NCBI GenBank assembly: GCA_014239365.1 | Contig: JAAZZB010000072.1 | Span: 1 to 47,587 of the forward strand | DNA: 47,587 nucleotides | Source: Verrucomicrobiia bacterium | Lineage (GTDB): Bacteria; Verrucomicrobiota; Verrucomicrobiia; Limisphaerales; UBA1100 | Reading direction: 5' to 3' | Notes under the pieces: generated by a model | Databases searched by the model: none | Told to the model about the DNA's origin: nothing | Seen by the model: the letters and a program-made list of their open reading frames with translations, nothing else | Shown here: positions 23,573 to 29,768 of the stretch, piece by piece | Layout of the letters: each line of letters opens with the position of its first letter | Position numbering within the stretch: position 1 is the first letter of the stretch | Position numbers and translations under genes: made by a program

Positions 23573-24427
23573 CTATTTGGAATGCGACAGCATCCATTTG
23601 ATGATGCGTTCGCGCGCGTCTTTTGAAGGCGGCGTGACGTGACCGCCGTTGTTGACCTGCCACAACTCGCTCGTCACCGTGCCGGTTTTATTTGTGAAGC
23701 GGGTCACCGAAGTTTCTGCACCGCGCACCCTCCGCGCCAAATCAATTTTGAGTTTTGATGCATCCACTTCCTGATCACACTGATTGAAGAGGCGCCAGTT
23801 TTTGAAATTTTCCTGCGCCGACGGATATGGCCTGCCGATGATGGAACCGCCTTTCCATTTAATGACATTATCTTTTGTGCCGTGCACGTGCAGCACGCTC
23901 ACGGGATTTTTCGGCTTGCCCGGCCAACGCTTGAAGCCCACGCCCGCAAAAGGAACAATCGCCGTGACCAAATCCGCGTGATCGTACGCCATCCGATAAC
24001 TCATAAAGCCGCCATTGGAGAGGCCGGTGACATACACGCGTTTTTTGTCGATGCTGAATTTTTCCTGCGCGTGAAGAATCAGCCCGCGCAAATAGGCGGA
24101 GTCATCATTTTTATTGGCCCAATCACAACAGGCATTGGAGGCATTCCAACTGCGGTCGATGCCGCTTGGGAAACAATAAATAAACCCGTGCTTCTCCGCC
24201 AAATCCGCCAGCGGGAAAAACGCCGCCTGTCCCGCGCCGCTTGAAGTGTATCCGTGCAGCGACAGGATGAAGGGATATTTTTTCTTGGGATCGTAATTCT
24301 TGGGCGTCAGGATTTTATAATTGCGGGTATTCTTCCACTCCGGTTTGGTGGTGGGCTTTCTTGTGTCCGCCGCAAAGGAGATAAATCCGAAGGCGAAAAT
24401 CAACAGGGCGATGAGAGTGTTTTTCAT
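23573..24427 (-). CDS. Secreted polyhydroxybutyrate depolymerase/feruloyl esterase-like alpha/beta hydrolase
   Basis: A 284-residue protein with an N-terminal signal peptide (MKNTLIALLIFAFGFISFAA). The fold belongs to the LpqC/CE1-like group: 'FILSLHGYTSSGAGQAAFF' is the oxyanion region, 'VTGLSNGGFMSYRMAYD' carries the nucleophile Ser137 in GxSxG, 'HVHGTKDNVIKWKGG' gives the Asp and 'VNNGGHVTPP' the His. 'NACCDWANKNDD' matches PHB-depolymerase-like esterases. It probably cleaves ester side groups or short polyesters outside the cell. It stands next to the sugar-acid cluster, but 56 bp and a separate start suggest its own unit. Confidence 0.85.
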   Translation of the reverse strand: MKNTLIALLIFAFGFISFAADTRKPTTKPEWKNTRNYKILTPKNYDPKKKYPFILSLHGYTSSGAGQAAFFPLADLAEKHGFIYCFPSGIDRSWNASNACCDWANKNDDSAYLRGLILHAQEKFSIDKKRVYVTGLSNGGFMSYRMAYDHADLVTAIVPFAGVGFKRWPGKPKNPVSVLHVHGTKDNVIKWKGGSIIGRPYPSAQENFKNWRLFNQCDQEVDASKLKIDLARRVRGAETSVTRFTNKTGTVTSELWQVNNGGHVTPPSKDARERIIKWMLSHSK

Positions 24428-24483
24428 AAGATTGTTTGTTGGGATACGCTTTTTGTTTCGGGAGGTTACAGGAACAAAGTCAG

Positions 24484-25509
24484 TTAATTCATATGCAGCA
24501 CGGCTTTGATGACGCCGGTTTCGGGCTTGAGCCAGTTGGGGAATTCGCCAATGAAGTCGTCGTAACTAGCCTGATGCGTGAGCCACGGATTCGTGTCGAT
24601 CACGCCCTCTTCGATGAGCTGGATGATGCGTTGAAAATCCGTCGGCAACGCATTGCGCGATGCTTTGATGGTGATTTCCGGGCGATGAATGGCCACGTGT
24701 TTGAAGTTCAACTCCTGCGTGGTGATGCCCACGTACAACACCTGCCCCGTGAACGCGCAAAACTGAAACGCATTGGACATCGAAATGTGACTGCCGGTGG
24801 CGTCGATGACCGTGATCGGTAGTTCGCCATCATTCGCTTCGCGCAATCGATCGACTTCGGTACCATCATTTTTGAAAGCCACCGTGTGATCCACCCCGAG
24901 CGTTTCCTTGCAAAACTCCAACCGCGCCTCGTTCATATCCATCACCGTGATTTCAGTTTGGGCCACTTTCAAAAACTCAATCACCGCCATCCCAATCGGC
25001 CCCGCGCCAATCACCAAAACCTTGTCGCCCGCACTCGATGCAGAGCGGTTCACACAGTTGCAACCAATCGCCAAAGTCTCCACCAAGGCCAGTTGATCCA
25101 TCGTCATTTTTTTTGATGGATGCAACTTCCGCGCCGGCAACACAAACCGCTCGCACATCCCGCCATTTTTATGCACGCCGATGACCTCCAGCGATTCACA
25201 ACAATTCGTCGCCCCCTTGCGACAGGCAAAACATTCGCCGCAGTTCATATAAGGCTCAATCGAGCAGCGATCGCCCGCCTGCACATTAGCCACGCCCTCG
25301 CCCACCGCCAACACCGTCACCCCCAGCTCGTGCCCCGGAATCACCGGATAAGTATAAAACGGCATCTTCCCGAGATACCCCGCCACATCCGTCCCACAAA
25401 TCCCAACGCGGGAAACCTCCACCAACGCCTCGCCCGCACGCGGTTGGTTTGGCTCATCGATGTTTGCAGCGGAAAAATGCTCCGGCTTTTCAAGAATGAT
25501 TGCTTTCAT
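24484..25509 (-). CDS. Zinc-dependent medium-chain alcohol/polyol dehydrogenase
   Basis: A 341-residue MDR-family NAD(P)-dependent dehydrogenase. The catalytic zinc ligands are Cys in 'VGICGTDVAGYLG' and His-Glu in 'PVIPGHELGV'; the structural zinc lobe is CGECFACRKGATNC. The Rossmann motif is 'KVLVIGAGPIGMAVIE'. The likely class is L-idonate/galactonate/threonine-dehydrogenase-like; the substrate is not readable. It lies 6 nt after the aldo/keto reductase gene, in a cluster with uxaE that suggests oxidation of a sugar acid or alditol. Confidence 0.9.
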   Translation of the reverse strand: MKAIILEKPEHFSAANIDEPNQPRAGEALVEVSRVGICGTDVAGYLGKMPFYTYPVIPGHELGVTVLAVGEGVANVQAGDRCSIEPYMNCGECFACRKGATNCCESLEVIGVHKNGGMCERFVLPARKLHPSKKMTMDQLALVETLAIGCNCVNRSASSAGDKVLVIGAGPIGMAVIEFLKVAQTEITVMDMNEARLEFCKETLGVDHTVAFKNDGTEVDRLREANDGELPITVIDATGSHISMSNAFQFCAFTGQVLYVGITTQELNFKHVAIHRPEITIKASRNALPTDFQRIIQLIEEGVIDTNPWLTHQASYDDFIGEFPNWLKPETGVIKAVLHMN

Positions 25510-25515
25510 GAATCT

Positions 25516-26445
25516 CTAATTATTTTCCGGCAAGCCCTCAATGTGCCCGATGTCTTTGACCGGTTCAATAATGGCCAGCACTTCGGCGAGCAGTTGCTCA
25601 TCCATCGGAGCCGCCGCCCATTTTGCCCAGTTGCGGACGTTGTCGGGATTAGCACTACCGGCGATAGTGGTAGTGATTTCTTCGTTAGCCACGCAGAATT
25701 GGACGGCGAGTTGCGCGATGTCCACGCCTTTGCTGGCGCAATGACCGGCGGCGCGTTTGCAGGCGGCGCGCACTTCGGCTGGCTCCTGATGCCAATCGGG
25801 CAACGCTGCGTTGGTGAGCAATCGCGCGCAGAACGGACCGGCATTCATGATGCCGACATTCTTTTGCTTGAGGTAATTAAAGTGCTCTGCGAATCGGGTG
25901 TTTTGCAAATGATAATTGTTGTAAGAAAGCACCACGTCCACATCGATTTGGTCGAGGATGAACGGGAAAATTTTCATTGGATATCCCGAGAACCCAATGT
26001 AGCGCACCTTGCCGGCATCACGGATTTTTTGAATCGCGGGAATGGTTTCATCAACGATCTGTTGCATCTCCACAAACTCGATGTCGTGGCAAAGAATGAT
26101 GTCAAGATGATCAACTCCCATACGGTGAAGACTAACGTCAATACTCTCCGCCACGCGCTTGGCGGAGAAATCGAAATGCGCCAAATCATACCGGCCCAGC
26201 TTTGTGCCGAGGATAAACTCTTCACGCGGCAAATCACGCAACACCTGCCCAAGCAACACCTCACTCATCCCGCGCCCATAAAACGGCGAAGTGTCGATGA
26301 AGTTCATCCCCAAATCCAGCGCCACACGCACGGACTGCAACGCCTCTTCAATCGTCACCCGCCGAAACGCTTGCCCCAAAGAAGACGCGCCGAATGAGAT
26401 GATCGGCAGTTCAAGATCCGTGGTGCCTAGTTTGCGTGTTTTCAT
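25516..26445 (-). CDS. Aldo/keto reductase (L-galactose/L-fucose dehydrogenase-like)
   Basis: A 309-residue AKR. The catalytic set is visible: Asp and Tyr in 'NFIDTSPFYGRGMSE', Lys in 'ILGTKLGRY' and His in 'IILCHDIEF'. The C-terminal 'TIAGSANPDNVRNWAKWA' binds the cofactor. Sequence flavour is closest to L-galactose dehydrogenase-type AKRs that oxidise sugars to lactones. It probably forms an operon with the zinc dehydrogenase 6 nt downstream. Upstream is the interspersed repeat at 26457. Confidence 0.9.
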   Translation of the reverse strand: MKTRKLGTTDLELPIISFGASSLGQAFRRVTIEEALQSVRVALDLGMNFIDTSPFYGRGMSEVLLGQVLRDLPREEFILGTKLGRYDLAHFDFSAKRVAESIDVSLHRMGVDHLDIILCHDIEFVEMQQIVDETIPAIQKIRDAGKVRYIGFSGYPMKIFPFILDQIDVDVVLSYNNYHLQNTRFAEHFNYLKQKNVGIMNAGPFCARLLTNAALPDWHQEPAEVRAACKRAAGHCASKGVDIAQLAVQFCVANEEITTTIAGSANPDNVRNWAKWAAAPMDEQLLAEVLAIIEPVKDIGHIEGLPENN

Positions 26446-26456
26446 TGATGGGAATG

Positions 26457-26520
26457 AACACAGATATTCACGATGGACAGGATTTTATTTTTCATCCTGT
26501 GCATCCTGCTTATCTATGTT
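26457..26520. repeat. Interspersed palindromic repeat, distal copy at the GxxExxY gene
   Basis: The pattern GAACACAGATATTCACGATG, then ACAGGAT-TTTATTTTTC-ATCCTGTGCATC and a closing TTATCTATGTT forms an imperfect palindrome. It is in the same orientation as the copy at 26902-26967. The right half is translated as the last ~11 residues of the GxxExxY protein. Confidence 0.85.
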
Positions 26521-26892
26521 CCAACTATTGTACATTCTCTTGTATTCGAGTTTTGAGCTGCCAAAATTGACAAGTAGACCCACGTCTTTTTCAGTTGCCT
26601 TTAAATAATTTATAATCTGCGCTTGGTGTTCCGGTAACAGCGCCTTCACTGCTTTCAATTCTACAATCACTTTGTCTTCAACCAACACATCGGCGAAAAA
26701 CTCACCCACTACTTGGCCCCGAAATTCAACCATCAATGCTCGTTGCTTTTCTGCGTGCAGCCCTTTTTCTCTTAGTGCGATGAGCAACGCATTTTCATAA
26801 ACCGACTCCACGAATCCCGCGCCCAGTTCATTGATGACTTCAAAGCACGCGCCCAATATCTCCCGCGTTAACTCCTCATGCTTGTATTTCAT
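26485..26892 (-). CDS. GxxExxY protein (PD-(D/E)XK nuclease-like family, PDDEXK_3)
   Basis: A 135-residue protein with the name-giving motif G26-F-V-E29-S-V-Y32. A nuclease-like core follows: Asp68 in 'FFADVLVED', E78-x-K80 in 'VIVELKAV', then 'HQAQIINYLKATEKDVGLLV' and 'NFGSSKLEYKRM'. Family members have no established function. Intact start at ATG 26892, 10 bp from the repeat copy at 26902; the C-terminal 'NIDKQDAQDEK' is read from the other copy. The gene therefore exactly fills the space between two repeats and splits the catabolic cluster, which suggests an inserted cassette. Confidence 0.9.
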   Translation of the reverse strand: MKYKHEELTREILGACFEVINELGAGFVESVYENALLIALREKGLHAEKQRALMVEFRGQVVGEFFADVLVEDKVIVELKAVKALLPEHQAQIINYLKATEKDVGLLVNFGSSKLEYKRMYNSWNIDKQDAQDEK

Positions 26893-26901
26893 GCAGGGGA
26901 T

Positions 26902-26967
26902 TTAACACAGATGTTCACGATATTCAGGATAAAAAACCATCCTGTGCATCTTAATTATCTGTGTTAA
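26902..26967. repeat. Interspersed palindromic repeat, proximal copy at the GxxExxY gene
   Basis: TTAACACAGATGTTCACGAT leads to TTCAGGAT-AAAAAACC-ATCCTGTGCATC and closes with AATTATCTGTGTTAA, a long imperfect palindrome. It shares orientation and most positions with 26457-26520 and with 7232-7302. Its end encodes the final residues (FNTDN) of the downstream isomerase-like protein. Confidence 0.85.
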
Positions 26968-27775
26968 AAACTGCCTTAAACGTATCCATCGTTGTCTTCG
27001 CAGCGGCATCGGAATCCGGCCACGGGAAGGCCTCGGCGGAGGCGTATTTTTTATAACCGATTTCTTTCAGGGCGGCGGCGATTGGGGCGTAATCCATATG
27101 ACCGCAACCGGCGGGGCGGCGATTGCTATCCACGAAATGCAAGTGGCCAATGTGTTTGCCGTACGTGCGCAGCGCTTCGGCGATATTGGTTTCCTCGATG
27201 TTCATGTGGAAGAGATCCGCAAGGATGACGATGTTGTCGGTGTCGAGTGTGCCCAGGAATTTTACAGCGTCTTCGGCGCGGTTGAGCAGATTGCTTTCGT
27301 AGCGATTGAGAGGTTCGTAAATCAATGGCACGCCTGCGGCTTTGGCGTGTTCGCCGAGTTCGTTCAATGCCTCACGCAAAAAATCGTGCGCTTGCTCTTT
27401 GCTCACTTCGCCTTCGAAGCGACCTTGCATGGAACCGATGATGGCAGGCGCGCCGAGTTGTGCGCCGGCGTCGATGATGCCGCGGATGAAATTTTTCGCG
27501 TTGTCGCGCGAGGCGGCGTCCGGCTGGCAAAGGTGCCATTTGTGGATGACCCATCCGCCGCCCGTGCCCACGGCGGCGACTTTGAGGTTATGCTGCGCGG
27601 TGAGCGCGCGAAGTTCGTCAACGGGAATCGCTTCGGCGTTGGGCGCGAACACCTCGACGGCATCGTAGCCCAACTCTGCGGCTTTGGCGCAACCGGCGGC
27701 GAGATCGTGCCAGAAAATGAACGGACCGCCTTCGGCTTCTTTGACAAGTGAAATGGTGACTGCGGATTTTATCAT
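26951..27775 (-). CDS. Sugar phosphate isomerase/epimerase-like TIM-barrel protein
   Basis: A 274-residue xylose-isomerase-like (AP endonuclease 2 superfamily) protein. Metal-site residues are visible in 'PLIYEPLNRYESNLLN' (Glu), 'VILADLFHMNIEE' (Asp, His), 'HLHFVDSNRRPAGCGHMDY' (His, Asp) and 'YASAEAF' (Glu). Such proteins isomerise or epimerise keto-sugars or inosose. Its ATG overlaps the uxaE stop by 4 nt (27772-27775), so the two are coupled and likely serve one pathway. The last few residues come from an interspersed repeat. Confidence 0.87.
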   Translation of the reverse strand: MIKSAVTISLVKEAEGGPFIFWHDLAAGCAKAAELGYDAVEVFAPNAEAIPVDELRALTAQHNLKVAAVGTGGGWVIHKWHLCQPDAASRDNAKNFIRGIIDAGAQLGAPAIIGSMQGRFEGEVSKEQAHDFLREALNELGEHAKAAGVPLIYEPLNRYESNLLNRAEDAVKFLGTLDTDNIVILADLFHMNIEETNIAEALRTYGKHIGHLHFVDSNRRPAGCGHMDYAPIAAALKEIGYKKYASAEAFPWPDSDAAAKTTMDTFKAVFNTDN

Positions 27776-29016
27776 GCGACGAACAACCGCTTAAAGTGGC
27801 GGTCATAAAGATTTTCGGTGACGTTTTTGCCGACGACTTCGGCGTTGGCTTTTAATAAATCGGTGTAGCGCGCGCCTTCGTTGGCGGCGAGCTTGAAGGC
27901 GATGTGCAGCAGTTGGCGAAAGTGTTGATTGAATTCCGGATGCTCCTGCACGTGCCGCAGCGCGTTGGCGTATTGATCGCCGGTCCAGTTGTTGACCTCA
28001 TCTGCAGCGGGCAGTTTGGCGGAATCGATGTCGATCACTGAGGCGTACGGCGCGCAGAGTGCGTCCACATTCTCCAGTGCTTTGGCGTAAATTTCCTTGG
28101 ACAACGCAAGGCCCTCGCCGCCGGCTTCGGCGAGGCCGATGAGTTCTTCGAGCCAAGTGGTGCCCGCAGTTTTTACGTGAACGCCTGCGCCGGTGCGGCG
28201 GAGGGCGTTGCCGATGATTGGATAAATCGAAAACTTATCGCTGCCGCTGTGCACGCTGAGCTTGAGATTTTCGGGCAAGCCATAATTTGCAATCGCGTGT
28301 GCGATGACGGCGAGGTCGTCGTTGAATTCTTTCTCAAACTGCGCGAGGTCACCGACGTAATCAACGCCCTTATTAAAACGGCCCGTGAATTTTGGCGCGA
28401 TGGTTTGCAACTGCACGCCTTCATCCGCGAGCGCGGCGAGGATGATGAGTAGCTCCGGCGGCGTCTGTGGCGCGTCGGTTTCGTCCATCGAAACCTCGGC
28501 GATGAATTCGCCTTTCTTCGATTCAATGTGGCGATAAATTTTCGCCGCCTCCGCAACCGCACAGAGATATTTTGCGGCGACTTCTTCCACGTATTCGCGT
28601 GTAATTTCGATTGGCTCGTCGATGCCCGCGATGCTCACGCTGCCAATCAACTCGGGATGTTTCTCAATGAACCCCGCCACCGCATCGCCTTCGGGCGCTT
28701 GGCCGATGGAATCCGCCACATCGATGGTGAAAAAATCCGAGCAGTCGAGATACTTGTCGACCGTGTCCAAATTGATGTGATCGGCATCCACGTGCCAGCC
28801 GCGCTCCCAGCCCAACGCGGCCACGGCGACCTGGGCGGAATCGAAAACGCTTTTCGGTTCGGAACCGATGAAGTTGTGTTCGCGGTTGGATTTATTCCAA
28901 ACCGGAATCACGTCGATGCCATTTTCCGCGAGTTTCACGCAGGCTTGTAATTGCGCTTTGGCCTGATGCGCAAAGCGATCGCCCACACCGATGGTGTATT
29001 TTTCAAGAGTCAACAT
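27772..29016 (-). CDS. uxaE: Tagaturonate epimerase-like protein (UxaE family)
   Basis: A 414-residue protein that I recognise as the UxaE/PF16257 type: 'MLTLEKYTIGVGDRFAHQAK', 'GWHVDADHINLDTVDKYLDC', 'DFFTIDVADSIG' and 'LKLSVHSGSDKFSIYPIIG'. UxaE interconverts D-tagaturonate and D-fructuronate in galacturonate breakdown. No uxuA, kduD or KDG genes are in the window, so the full route is not shown. It is the first gene of the minus-strand cluster and is divergent from a GntR regulator 55-106 bp away. Confidence 0.78.
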   Translation of the reverse strand: MLTLEKYTIGVGDRFAHQAKAQLQACVKLAENGIDVIPVWNKSNREHNFIGSEPKSVFDSAQVAVAALGWERGWHVDADHINLDTVDKYLDCSDFFTIDVADSIGQAPEGDAVAGFIEKHPELIGSVSIAGIDEPIEITREYVEEVAAKYLCAVAEAAKIYRHIESKKGEFIAEVSMDETDAPQTPPELLIILAALADEGVQLQTIAPKFTGRFNKGVDYVGDLAQFEKEFNDDLAVIAHAIANYGLPENLKLSVHSGSDKFSIYPIIGNALRRTGAGVHVKTAGTTWLEELIGLAEAGGEGLALSKEIYAKALENVDALCAPYASVIDIDSAKLPAADEVNNWTGDQYANALRHVQEHPEFNQHFRQLLHIAFKLAANEGARYTDLLKANAEVVGKNVTENLYDRHFKRLFVA

Positions 29017-29028
29017 ACCGAAGGGCGG

Positions 29029-29056
29029 AATTTAGCGGAACACGAAACAGAAGCAA
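29029..29056 (-). promoter_or_regulatory. Candidate promoter of the uxaE operon
   Basis: On the minus strand TTGCTT (29056-29051) and TAAATT (29034-29029) are 16 nt apart and end 12 nt before the uxaE ATG. The boxes are identical to those before rpsP. The operator candidate at 29065-29081 lies just upstream of the -35. Confidence 0.5.
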
Positions 29057-29064
29057 GCCTTACT

Positions 29065-29081
29065 TTGTAAAATGTTAACAA
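29065..29081. promoter_or_regulatory. Candidate GntR operator TTGTAAAATGTTAACAA
   Basis: A 17-bp near-palindrome with TTGTwAA half-sites in the short divergent region between uxaE and the GntR gene, adjacent to the uxaE -35. A second palindrome, CAACAC-TTTGTCG-GTGTTG, lies at 29110-29128 on the presumed gntR start. Placement fits a local regulator but binding is inferred. Confidence 0.45.
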
Positions 29082-29122
29082 TTTTTATTGACGCGGTTTT
29101 GTGGGGCGGCAACACTTTGTCG

Positions 29123-29767
29123 GTGTTGATTTCTAAAAAGCCAGATCGACCCTTGCGGCCGCCGGTTTCTAAAAAAATCGTTCGCTCGTTGAGGGAGCAA
29201 ATTACCGATGCGCTGCGGTCGGAGGTGCTGGCGGGTGAGTGGACGAATGAGGCGCCGATGCGCGAGCACGCGTTGGCCGAGCGGTTTGGCGTGAGTCGCG
29301 GGCCGATTCGCGATGCGCTGCTGCAGCTTTCGCAAGAAGGTGTGTTGGTGTATTCGCCGAACAAAGGCGTGCGCGTGAACACGCCGCCGGCTGAGGCGGA
29401 GCGGCTTTTGCTGCAATCGATGCGGCGCGAGATGGAGACGTTTTGCATCGGCCGATGCATGAAGCATTTGACTGAGGCGGACGATGAACAGCTCGAAGGC
29501 ATTCTGGCCGAACTCACCCGCGCGTGCGAACGCGCTGATCTCAGTGCCATTGCCGATGCCGATTTGGCGCTGCACCGTTACCTCGTGCGGCGCGCCTCGC
29601 GTGAATTGGAAGGGGTGTGGCAAAGCATCGCCTCGCGTTTGCTGATGGATTACTCGCGGATTGATCGGCTCGATCAAATCGTGGCCGAGCACGAAGCGAT
29701 TGTGCGCGCGGTAAAGAAACGCAATCTCAAGGCCGCGCAAAAGGCCATCAACGCCAACATCATTTGA
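29123..29767 (+). CDS. GntR family transcriptional regulator (FCD/FadR type)
   Basis: A 214-residue regulator. The winged-helix domain is 'KIVRSLREQITDALRSEVLA' through 'LAERFGVSRGPIRDALLQLS' and 'GVLVYSPNKGVRV'; the C-terminal FCD ligand domain has 'RREMETFCIGRCMKHL' and 'LALHRYLVRRA...IVAEHEAIVRAV'. The divergent position next to uxaE suggests control of the sugar-acid genes by a sugar-acid ligand. The start is chosen as GTG 29123 because TTGACG (29088) and AACACT (29111) could form a promoter 6 nt before it; an ATG at 29072 would lie within the palindrome and lengthen the protein by 17 residues. Confidence 0.87.
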   Translation: MLISKKPDRPLRPPVSKKIVRSLREQITDALRSEVLAGEWTNEAPMREHALAERFGVSRGPIRDALLQLSQEGVLVYSPNKGVRVNTPPAEAERLLLQSMRREMETFCIGRCMKHLTEADDEQLEGILAELTRACERADLSAIADADLALHRYLVRRASRELEGVWQSIASRLLMDYSRIDRLDQIVAEHEAIVRAVKKRNLKAAQKAINANII

Positions 29768-29768
29768 C

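Noticed and set aside
25120..26397. 425-codon plus-strand open frame opposite the dehydrogenase and aldo/keto reductase
   Set aside because: Antisense to two genes with clear motifs; composition typical of the reverse frame.
26485..26520. The C-terminal residues of the GxxExxY protein as a functional tail
   Set aside because: They are simply the translated right half of an interspersed repeat, so they are not counted as a domain.
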